From: a virus
Virus record (IMG/VR): IMGVR_UViG_3300046008_000877
Span: 1-35,130 of that record
Reading direction: 5' to 3' (one strand)
DNA length: 35,130 nt
Notes under the pieces: generated by a model
The model's database searches: none
The model's input: the letters and a program-made list of their open reading frames with translations, nothing else
Told to the model about the DNA's origin: nothing
Translations under genes and position numbers: made by a program
Shown: positions 22,390 through 28,813 of the stretch, piece by piece
How the letters are laid out: each line of letters opens with the position of its first letter
Position numbering within the stretch: the first letter of the stretch is position 1

Positions 22390-22606
22390 AGATAAAGGAA
22401 CAAATAGCATTTTAGGTGGCGGTAAACCAATGCCTCCAACAAGCATGAAATTTTGCAATGCTAACAATGAAGTTATCGGGGTTTTAGATTTCTCTGAGTC
22501 TCCCATAACTTTTGTAGGGGATGTGGATGCCTCTGCTAAATTATTTTTTGATTCTGTTTGTAAATTATGGTGTGGAGAACAGGAGAAAAACAATGCTGTA
22601 ATTTGA
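22373..22606 (+). CDS. small hypothetical protein (77 aa)
   Basis: The product begins MQMHPEDKGTNSILGGGKPM and includes MKFCNANNEVIGVLDFSESP and FFDSVCKLWCGEQEK. Start ATG 22373 or ATG 22379 are both possible; AAAGGGA precedes the first. It overlaps the 106-residue gene by 17 nt. No family is recognised. The fibre locus continues after a palindrome copy. Confidence 0.5.
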   Translation: MQMHPEDKGTNSILGGGKPMPPTSMKFCNANNEVIGVLDFSESPITFVGDVDASAKLFFDSVCKLWCGEQEKNNAVI

Positions 22607-22614
22607 TAAAATAA

Positions 22615-22637
22615 CTATGTTTAAAAATTGAACATAG
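22615..22637 (+). repeat. 23-bp palindrome, copy 12 (perfect arms, extended)
   Basis: Both arms are intact, and symmetry extends outward to TAACTATGTT / AACATAGTTA, giving a 10-bp stem. The next start (22672) is 34 nt away with its own AGAGGAA box. Confidence 0.9.
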
Positions 22638-22671
22638 TTACAAAAATATTTTGCTTTGAGAGGAACGTAAA

Positions 22672-22998
22672 ATGGATAACATGATGTCTAAAATGGGAAA
22701 GTTAGTAGAAACCACAATAAGAGTATCACTAACTGATTCTTCTCAACTTCTGACTGCTATCATAAACACAGCACTTTCGAAAACAGTTGATTTTTCTCTT
22801 GTGCATGCTGTTCTTATAACATGCGAAACTTATGATTGCAGACTTGCTTTTGGAACAGCGGCGACTACTACTGTCGGACATACTGTTTATGCCGGACAAT
22901 CAGTTCGTATTCCCTCTAAAAATCTTATTCAATCTGCAAGATTAATAAACAGAGTAGTTGGAGCTAATTCTATTCTCCAAATAACGTTGGAGGGATAA
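22672..22998 (+). CDS. small structural protein of the fibre locus (108 aa)
   Basis: The product begins MDNMMSKMGKLVETTIRVSL and is beta-rich (DFSLVHAVLITCETYDCRLA; GHTVYAGQSVRIPSKNLI). A compact beta-sandwich is likely. The gene is followed 2 nt later by the 192-residue adhesin gene, whose GGAGGG box lies in its last codons. Position suggests a tail or fibre accessory. Confidence 0.6.
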   Translation: MDNMMSKMGKLVETTIRVSLTDSSQLLTAIINTALSKTVDFSLVHAVLITCETYDCRLAFGTAATTTVGHTVYAGQSVRIPSKNLIQSARLINRVVGANSILQITLEG

Positions 22999-23000
22999 TT

Positions 23001-23579
23001 ATGAGTTTCTTTTCTCCATTCACATTTTCTGGCATTGGTGGTGAGAATACAGCATTTGCTATTCTATGGCGTGGTACTTGGAGTGCTTCTGCTTATAACA
23101 AGTTTGACGCTATAGGATACAATGGAGCTGCTTATATTGCAAATGCTACTACAATATCTACTGATGTTCCCGGCGTAAGTAGCAAATGGGACTTATGGAT
23201 TAATCAAGGAACAACTGCTGTTGCATATAAAAACTATGGCGCTGTCTTTGATGGCGGTGGATCGGCTATAGCCGCCAATAAAAAAGTCTATGTGAGAATT
23301 CCCAATTCAGGGGTAATCATAAAGTCCTATATTTTTGCTGATGTCTCAGGAACAATCTCAATCGAAGTCTGGAAAGATACCTTCGCAAATTTCCCGCCGT
23401 TGGTAGCTGACAAAATATCTGCAAGCGCTCCCATCGCCTTGTCGTCTGCCCAAAAAAGCGAGGATACAACGCTTACAGGATGGACTACGGCTGTGACGGC
23501 AGGGGATGTACTTTGCTTTAATGTGAGTGCTTTGGCGACCAGCATAACTTGGTGCGCCGTTGGGGTGGTGGTGTCATGA
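23001..23579 (+). CDS. adhesin with carbohydrate-binding-like domain (192 aa)
   Basis: Residues 22-72 (ILWRGTWSASAYNKFDAIGY, then NGAAYIANATTIST and SSKWDLWINQG) match the pattern of a small carbohydrate-binding module: W-x-G-x-W-S, tyrosine, F-D-A-I, then the S-K-W-D-L-W end. It is close in form to the segment WKGAWSSAVEYVEFDAVEF of the 1205-residue fibre. The remainder is beta-rich with WTTAVTAGDVLCFNVSALA. It probably binds surface glycans. The stop overlaps the ATG of the next gene. Confidence 0.7.
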   Translation: MSFFSPFTFSGIGGENTAFAILWRGTWSASAYNKFDAIGYNGAAYIANATTISTDVPGVSSKWDLWINQGTTAVAYKNYGAVFDGGGSAIAANKKVYVRIPNSGVIIKSYIFADVSGTISIEVWKDTFANFPPLVADKISASAPIALSSAQKSEDTTLTGWTTAVTAGDVLCFNVSALATSITWCAVGVVVS

Positions 23580-24685
23580 CAATAAATTATAGCAGTTCGA
23601 TTCTTTTTGCTCCTATTTTGGGTGGGGATGGTTCTACCGGATCAAACACAGGCTATGCACTTGACAGTAACTTTGAGCTTGGCGTTGGAGGTGACTGTGT
23701 AGGAATTCGCTTTGTAGCTCCGCCTGGTGGCGTGCATTTACATTCGGTTTATTTTTTCCTTCATGCGGCTAATGCATCAAGTCTTGATTTGACTTGCCAC
23801 TTGGCGAACTATGGGGCAGCGGCAACCAGAGCAGGAACGTCAATCCGATCTGTAACTGCTGCTGGAGGCACGACTGCATATAAATGGATTAAGTTTGACT
23901 TCTCAGCGTATGAAGATGCTTTGACAGCAAATGAAACATACTGGGCGGTTGTTGGCGCTGCTGCTGGTAGTGGCAGTGGGTATCAAATAAGGACGAGAAA
24001 CTCAAGTATTTTAACAAATACAAGTTCTTCAAATACGTCACTTGGAAAAATGTTTTCGATGTACACAAACGATGCTGGATTTACAACTGTTGGCATAGGG
24101 GCGTCATACCCATGTTCGTTTATTCTCGTTTTTTCAGATGGTACGGCCTTTGGGCATCCTTATACACAAATTCCATCTATGGCCTCGAATACTTTAGAAA
24201 GAGGGTTAAAATTTATTTTCGATGAAAAAATAATCTGTAATGGGATGATAGGGGGCTTATCTGTGAGCAACTCAACCATCCAAATATATCAAGAAGCAAC
24301 TGCTCCAGGGGGGACAGTCTGGAGCGGGTTTAACGGAGGTGCAGCATATAGTTTGCCGACGAATGTGAAAGCTGCTACATCTGGTATATTTTTCCCGTCT
24401 CCTGTAACATTTGAAAAAAACACATACTATCGTATGACAGTTAAATCAACGGCAAGTAACACATCGCCGCCTTATTCCGAAGTAGAGGACTACGCAACCC
24501 TCGAATCCGCTGCGCTCAACACACTTCTGGGTGCTGGTAGCTGGTGCTACACCATAGACAACGATGCGGGTGGATGGACTGACTACAACAACGCAACGGA
24601 TGGCTATCGGCTGCCAAGGATGTCTCTGATTATGCAGTCGCAGGTGCCTATTACGGGTGGTGGCAATTATGCTTTTGGAGGATAA
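23576..24685 (+). CDS. adhesin or tail-tip protein (369 aa)
   Basis: I use ATG 23576, which overlaps the previous stop (ATGA); the frame also extends to 23549. The product is Gly/Ser/Thr-rich and beta-strand patterned, with two similar halves: GGVHLHSVYFFLHAANASSL with YWAVVGAAAGSGSGYQI, and ICNGMIGGLSVSNSTIQIYQ with TYYRMTVKSTAS. Two jelly-roll-like binding domains are plausible. It closes the fibre/adhesin locus. Its stop codon directly abuts the next ATG. Confidence 0.65.
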   Translation: MTINYSSSILFAPILGGDGSTGSNTGYALDSNFELGVGGDCVGIRFVAPPGGVHLHSVYFFLHAANASSLDLTCHLANYGAAATRAGTSIRSVTAAGGTTAYKWIKFDFSAYEDALTANETYWAVVGAAAGSGSGYQIRTRNSSILTNTSSSNTSLGKMFSMYTNDAGFTTVGIGASYPCSFILVFSDGTAFGHPYTQIPSMASNTLERGLKFIFDEKIICNGMIGGLSVSNSTIQIYQEATAPGGTVWSGFNGGAAYSLPTNVKAATSGIFFPSPVTFEKNTYYRMTVKSTASNTSPPYSEVEDYATLESAALNTLLGAGSWCYTIDNDAGGWTDYNNATDGYRLPRMSLIMQSQVPITGGGNYAFGG

Positions 24686-25033
24686 ATGAATTTAGATTTT
24701 ATTGTTGAATTACTTGAAAAGAATGGTGACTTTAACATCACAGGAAGGTGTATTGACTGTGATAAGGATGTCAATGTAAGCGTTGAACTGATTGGTGAAA
24801 GCCAGATCAAGATTAGTGGTGGAGCACTTTATCAACCGCCTGAAGCCTATAACTATCATGAAAAGATTGTCTGCAAATGTGATGAATGTTTCAAAATTGA
24901 TTCACAGATTCATCAGAGAAACGAGGTCTATACCAGAGTAGTAGGATATCTTCGGCCCAAAAGCCAGATGAATCCTGGTAGGATTTCTGAAGTTGAACAG
25001 CGTATGATGTTTGATATTCCTATTGCTGCCTAA
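24686..25033 (+). CDS. NrdD-like C-terminal zinc-ribbon protein (115 aa)
   Basis: The segment NEVYTRVVGYLRPKSQMNPG, followed by RISEVEQR (residues 79-106), resembles the C-terminal part of anaerobic ribonucleotide reductase NrdD (EVYSRVVGYLRPxxxWNxGK). Cys22/Cys25 and Cys65/Cys68 (CxxC pairs) could bind zinc. The radical-bearing RVCGY motif is not present: the protein has RVVGYLR. Small NrdD-like fragments occur in other phages near lysis genes; their role is unclear. It starts directly after the adhesin stop and precedes the holin-like gene by 17 nt. Confidence 0.6.
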   Translation: MNLDFIVELLEKNGDFNITGRCIDCDKDVNVSVELIGESQIKISGGALYQPPEAYNYHEKIVCKCDECFKIDSQIHQRNEVYTRVVGYLRPKSQMNPGRISEVEQRMMFDIPIAA

Positions 25034-25050
25034 CCTGGAGGACAAAGCCA

Positions 25051-25371
25051 TTGCCTGAAGAACGTCGTGCAGCAGATATAAAACTGGATGGTATTGAGAA
25101 GAAACTTGAAGAACATTCATCAGTTCTAAATGAAATGCGAGATACTCTCCAACAAATTGCAGTTCAAAACTACATGATTCAATCTATGCAAGCTCAGATG
25201 ACTGAAGTTCGTGGAGATGTTAATGAGTTGTATAAGCGACAAGAATCTATTTTGACTTTCCAGGCTAGTTGTCCAAAAAGTAATCTACACGTTCTGTGGG
25301 GAGTAATAGTCACATCTGTTGTTGGTATGATAGGTGCTTTTACTGCTCATGTGATGGGCGGTGGCAAATGA
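25051..25371 (+). CDS. holin/XhlA-like membrane protein (106 aa)
   Basis: The start is TTG 25051, with CTGGAGG at good spacing; no ATG is available nearby. Residues 8-70 form a charged coiled coil (LDGIEKKLEEHSSVLNEMRD and on) and residues 80-103 a transmembrane helix (LHVLWGVIVTSVVGMIGAFT), then a Gly/Lys tail. Such coiled-coil plus C-terminal helix proteins are common next to endolysins, as in XhlA-type hemolysin or holin partners. The stop overlaps the ATG of the response regulator, so the two are translationally coupled. Confidence 0.65.
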   Translation: MPEERRAADIKLDGIEKKLEEHSSVLNEMRDTLQQIAVQNYMIQSMQAQMTEVRGDVNELYKRQESILTFQASCPKSNLHVLWGVIVTSVVGMIGAFTAHVMGGGK

Positions 25372-25739
25372 AGAAGATACTTGTGATTGATGATAGTCAC
25401 TTTGCAATTCACACACTTAAAAACTGTCTGCGTGGAAAATATGAAGTAGTTGCTCTATGTATGGCTGAGCATGCACTTGAAATGATAAAGGTTGAAAAAC
25501 CAGATTTGGTCTTACTTGACATTATGATGCCTGTGATTAATGGTATAGAATTGTTGAAGCAAATTCAGTTGGATTTATCTATGAGAATTATTCCAGTAAT
25601 TATGCTAACATCTATAATGAATGTTGAGGTTGAATCAGAGTGTCTTAAACTTGGCGCAAGAGATTTCATCCGTAAGCCTTTCAATATCGAGATGTTAATT
25701 TCCAGAATAGAAAATGCCATAAAATACACGGAATGCTGA
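25368..25739 (+). CDS. stand-alone CheY-like response regulator receiver
   Basis: The 123-residue product has every receiver landmark: acidic pair Asp8/Asp9 (ILVIDDS), phospho-acceptor Asp51 (LVLLDIMMP), Thr81 (PVIMLTS) and Lys103 (FIRKPF). There is no output domain. The start overlaps the holin-like stop (ATGA) and the endolysin starts 2 nt after its end, so it is embedded in the lysis cassette. A receiver here could sense host phosphorelay status, titrate a host kinase, or time lysis; none of these is established. The frame could also start at 25296, adding a fused Cys-rich piece, which is unlikely. Confidence 0.92.
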   Translation: MKKILVIDDSHFAIHTLKNCLRGKYEVVALCMAEHALEMIKVEKPDLVLLDIMMPVINGIELLKQIQLDLSMRIIPVIMLTSIMNVEVESECLKLGARDFIRKPFNIEMLISRIENAIKYTEC

Positions 25740-25740
25740 T

Positions 25741-26205
25741 ATGAGAGAATCATTTAACAAAGCATTTGAGATAGTAATTGGACTTGAGGGCAAGATATCT
25801 AATGATCCAAATGATCCTGGCGGACTTACTATTTGGGGACTTTCTAGCAAATATAATCCTGAAGCTCACATAGGAATGACAATTAACCAGGCGAAGAAAG
25901 TTTATTTTGAAAAGTATTGGATTCCTGCTGGAAGTGAAACAGCTCCATTTCCACTTGACATTTGCCTGTTTGATGCAAAGGTTAATCCACAAGACAACAA
26001 AGAATGGCCAGGGAACTCAATGGATGAGTTGATGAAATTTCATCCTGAAAATTGGCAAGAGTATTTAATCTTGAGGATGGTAAGATATTCTAAATGTTCC
26101 AAAGATATATATGTTAAAGGGCATCTTAATCGAATCCTGAAACTTTATTTGGCAATAAAGGAAATACAGAATGGACAACTGGCTAATAGCACAGCTCAAA
26201 GATAA
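25741..26205 (+). CDS. endolysin, GH108-like muramidase (154 aa)
   Basis: Residues 5-40 (FNKAFEIVIGLEGKISNDPN, DPGGLTIWGLS) carry the GH108 signature E-G-x-x-S-N-D-P-x-D-P-G-G, with Glu16 as probable catalytic acid. This family cleaves the glycan strands of peptidoglycan. The C-terminal part (YLILRMVRYSKCSKDIYVKG, HLNRILKLYLAI) fits a degenerate peptidoglycan-binding region. The ribosome binding site is weak, so coupling to the response regulator is likely. No signal peptide is present, so export depends on a holin. Confidence 0.82.
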   Translation: MRESFNKAFEIVIGLEGKISNDPNDPGGLTIWGLSSKYNPEAHIGMTINQAKKVYFEKYWIPAGSETAPFPLDICLFDAKVNPQDNKEWPGNSMDELMKFHPENWQEYLILRMVRYSKCSKDIYVKGHLNRILKLYLAIKEIQNGQLANSTAQR

Positions 26206-26362
26206 TTTAATAACCATCTGGGCAATCCTTGAAATCCTTCGTGGAGTAGCATGGCTAACTCCTACAGTTAAGGATGACAAGGTTATAACGCTGTTGCAAG
26301 GAATCTATTGGGGAATCAAAGAACGTAAAGCCAATAAGTCTACAGGAGTTGATAATGCTTGA
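26171..26362 (+). CDS. small hydrophobic lysis-cassette protein (63 aa)
   Basis: The product, MDNWLIAQLKDNLITIWAIL followed by EILRGVAWLTPTVKDDKVI, is amphipathic or membrane-associated. Proteins of this pattern are frequent directly after phage endolysins and usually have no assigned role. It overlaps the endolysin end by 35 nt and the next gene by 8 nt, so it belongs to the lysis operon. AAGGAAA precedes the ATG. Confidence 0.6.
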   Translation: MDNWLIAQLKDNLITIWAILEILRGVAWLTPTVKDDKVITLLQGIYWGIKERKANKSTGVDNA

Positions 26363-26579
26363 AGATCGTCCACCATCGAATGAAGAAAGATATGCAATAA
26401 CAGTTGATTTATTAAAACTTTGGCGAGAATTTAAAGGAGAGCAATATGATAGCTATGAACATCCTTGCGGTGATTACTGCACTTCCAGGCTTAGTGAAAT
26501 TGATAAGAGAATTGATGCAGCAATTGCAGGAGCAGCTAGGCCCAGGAACGGGAGTGGAGAAGAAGAAAGTGGTTCTTGA
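26355..26579 (+). CDS. small lysis-cassette protein, overlapped (74 aa)
   Basis: I use ATG 26355 with GGAG six bases upstream (a TTG at 26349 is in frame). The product MLEDRPPSNEERYAITVDLL includes KLWREFKGEQYDSYEHP, CGDYC, and ends in a Gly/Glu-rich tail. Its last 134 bases also encode the next gene in another frame. No lipobox is visible, so a spanin pair cannot be claimed. Function is unknown. Confidence 0.55.
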   Translation: MLEDRPPSNEERYAITVDLLKLWREFKGEQYDSYEHPCGDYCTSRLSEIDKRIDAAIAGAARPRNGSGEEESGS

Positions 26580-26676
26580 TGTGGTAGCTGGAGTTGTTGG
26601 AGATGAGGGAGTTTGGGAAAGTGTAAAAGGGATTTTCTCTTGGATCATTGATTGTATTGCTATGTTCAAAAAATGA
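26446..26676 (+). CDS. small membrane protein overlapping the previous gene (76 aa)
   Basis: AAGGAG lies five bases before ATG 26446. The product MIAMNILAVITALPGLVKLI has an N-terminal hydrophobic helix, a Gln-rich coil (RELMQQLQEQLGPG) and an amphipathic C-terminus (VWESVKGIFSWIIDCIAMFK). Its last codons, including TGA, are written by palindrome copy 13. A holin or lysis regulator is possible. The two overlapping frames each have a good ribosome binding site. Confidence 0.55.
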   Translation: MIAMNILAVITALPGLVKLIRELMQQLQEQLGPGTGVEKKKVVLDVVAGVVGDEGVWESVKGIFSWIIDCIAMFKK

Positions 26677-26682
26677 ACAAAG
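26660..26682 (+). repeat. 23-bp start-associated palindrome, copy 13 (inside gene end)
   Basis: Gene-side arm is GAACAAAG, continuing GG, six bases before ATG 26689. The left part lies in the coding frame of the 76-residue gene and gives Met-Phe-Lys-Lys-stop. Confidence 0.9.
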
Positions 26683-26688
26683 GGTGTT

Positions 26689-27336
26689 ATGGATACCTAC
26701 GACCAACAAAGAACTCAAAGATCAATTTTAAATATTTTAACTTCTCTTGGCCTTGAAGATATTAACATATTGTTGGAATTGTTTTCAAACTTTATATCTT
26801 TAAGTCAAACAACAATGGCTAATGGATCATTTCTGGGGCGCAAGGTAAGTGGAATTGGGCCAGTTGATGAAGTTACATTAGATGAAGTTAAAACATTTCT
26901 GGGTATAGAGCTTGACCCAAAGATAAAATTCACAGCTGAAGGTGGTTTGGCAGTTAAGTTGATAAATAAAACTGGATTGCCATCTATCAAAGGCTATTGT
27001 GTAACACCTGAGAGTGCTGATAGTGGTGTAGTTCTTGTGCCTATTGGAGAGCCAGATTGTATTGGAGTATTTTATGAAAGTGGAATTGCTGATGGATCTG
27101 AAGCTTGGGTTGTTGTAAGTGGAATTGCGGAAGTGTATTTTTGGAATGCTGCTACTCGTGGCTATCTTGCAAGAACTGGACTGGCTTCTGATACAGGCGA
27201 AATATCTGGCCAAGCATTATCTGAAGCTATTCCTACAACTCCATTTGCAGTTGATAAACATTTCTGTGAAATAGGTCATATTCTTGAAACAAAAATAGCC
27301 AGTGGTTTAGCTAAAACGATATTGCATTTTAACTAA
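26689..27336 (+). CDS. putative capsid decoration or head fibre protein (215 aa)
   Basis: Residues 1-45 are helical (MDTYDQQRTQRSILNILTSL). From residue 85 the sequence is beta-rich: VKLINKTGLPSIKGYCVTPE, then IGVFYESGIADGSEAWVVVS and GIAEVYFWNAATRGYLARTG. This last segment recalls small capsid cement or decoration proteins seen next to terminase and portal genes. It lies directly before TerL (8 nt). The start context AAGGGTGTTATGGA is the same as that of TerL. The role is inferred from pattern and position. Confidence 0.55.
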   Translation: MDTYDQQRTQRSILNILTSLGLEDINILLELFSNFISLSQTTMANGSFLGRKVSGIGPVDEVTLDEVKTFLGIELDPKIKFTAEGGLAVKLINKTGLPSIKGYCVTPESADSGVVLVPIGEPDCIGVFYESGIADGSEAWVVVSGIAEVYFWNAATRGYLARTGLASDTGEISGQALSEAIPTTPFAVDKHFCEIGHILETKIASGLAKTILHFN

Positions 27337-27343
27337 GGGTGTT

Positions 27344-28813
27344 ATGGAACGATCTAATGAAATGGATGAGATACTCAGGCAATGTTACTTGAGTACAAAA
27401 GTGTGCTCAAAGGTACTATTTCCTGAACGCTTTCACAGGCCATTCTCAACTTTGCATGATGAGATTTTCAAAGTTCTTGATGATGATAGTATACGCAAAG
27501 TGGTGATCGCTGCACCTCGTGGATTTGGCAAGACATCAATTGACACTATCTCATATCCAGCAAAGAAGATTTTATTTAGGGAGAAAAAGTTTATAGTCCC
27601 AGTATCGTGTACGGCAACAAGTGCTGTTATGCAAGGTGAGAACTTGAAGCGGGAGTTGCTCTACAACCCTGACATCACTCGGTTATTTGGCCCTATGAAA
27701 TCTGACTCTTTCAGCAAAGAGCAGTGGGTGACACAAAGTGGTACAATGATTATGCCTCGTGGTGCAGGCCAGCAAATACGTGGTCTTCTGTTCGAGCGCT
27801 ATCGACCTGACTTGATAATAGCTGATGATCTTGAAGATGCTGAAGGGGTTAAGAATGAAGAGCAAAGATTGAAGCTCAAAGAGTGGTGGTTCTCAGATGT
27901 TTGCAATAGTGTAGATCGTGGATCGAAGAACTGGAAGATCATAATGGTCGGAACTGTGCTTCATGAGGATTCATTGCTGGTGAACTTGCTTGAAGATCCT
28001 GAGTGGCATTCAGTTCACCTATCAATCTGTGATGATGATCTTAAGAGCAATTGGCCAGATTTTATAACTGATGATGAAGTTAAAGCACTTTATGAGAGCC
28101 ACAAAAATCGCACTCCAAGTCAAGTTGATCTATTTTATCGTGAGTATCGTAACATACCTATCAGTACAGAAGATGCAACATTTAAGCCAGATTATTTTAA
28201 GTATTATGATGAAGGTGAGTTTGCAAGTAGTCAGAAATCAAAGGATTGCATAACGGTAGTTATAGTCGATCCTGCTAAAACAGTGAAACTTCACAGCGCT
28301 GATAGTGCAATTATCGGTATAAGCTTTGATCGGGAATCTAGGGCGATATACATAAGAGATGTGGATGCAGGCAAGTTTTATCCTGAGGAATTGTATGACA
28401 AAGCTATTGATATGGTGGAGAGGATTAGGGCGAGAATCATAGCGCCGGAGGTAACTTCACTTAACGAATTCATAACTCAGCCATTTCTCAACCAGCTAAA
28501 ACTAAGGGGATGTTGGGCACAGTTTGTTGAACTCAAAGCAAGGATGAAGAAGGAAGATCGTATCAGTGCGCTCGTGCCATACTATCGCCAAGGCTTTGTC
28601 TTCCATAATAAAAGTTGTTGCCAAAAACTTGAGTCGCAATTACTTAGCTATCCACGATCAAGACTGTGGGACGTGATGGATGCAGAGGCTTATATCATTG
28701 AGCTGATGGAACTTGAAGGCCAGTACTTCGACCCACCTGATATACCAGAAGATGATGAGAGTTATTTTGATCTTGAAAATGATGGAATAATAAAAGACTG
28801 GAGATTAGTTTAA
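27344..28813 (+). CDS. terminase large subunit
   Basis: This 489-residue packaging motor shows Walker A APRGFGKTS (57-65), Walker B LIIADD (157-162), the coupling segment MVGTVLHEDS (201-210) and a RuvC/RNase H-like nuclease start VVIVDPAKT with Asp309. It cleaves concatemers and pumps DNA into the prohead through the portal. Its stop overlaps the portal start (TAATG). The TerS-like gene lies 15 kb upstream, an unusual separation. Confidence 0.93.
   Translation: MERSNEMDEILRQCYLSTKVCSKVLFPERFHRPFSTLHDEIFKVLDDDSIRKVVIAAPRGFGKTSIDTISYPAKKILFREKKFIVPVSCTATSAVMQGENLKRELLYNPDITRLFGPMKSDSFSKEQWVTQSGTMIMPRGAGQQIRGLLFERYRPDLIIADDLEDAEGVKNEEQRLKLKEWWFSDVCNSVDRGSKNWKIIMVGTVLHEDSLLVNLLEDPEWHSVHLSICDDDLKSNWPDFITDDEVKALYESHKNRTPSQVDLFYREYRNIPISTEDATFKPDYFKYYDEGEFASSQKSKDCITVVIVDPAKTVKLHSADSAIIGISFDRESRAIYIRDVDAGKFYPEELYDKAIDMVERIRARIIAPEVTSLNEFITQPFLNQLKLRGCWAQFVELKARMKKEDRISALVPYYRQGFVFHNKSCCQKLESQLLSYPRSRLWDVMDAEAYIIELMELEGQYFDPPDIPEDDESYFDLENDGIIKDWRLV

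Noticed and set aside
26355-26676. Rz/Rz1-type spanin pair
   Set aside because: The frames overlap as spanins do, but the second product lacks a lipobox cysteine and the first lacks an N-terminal membrane helix.
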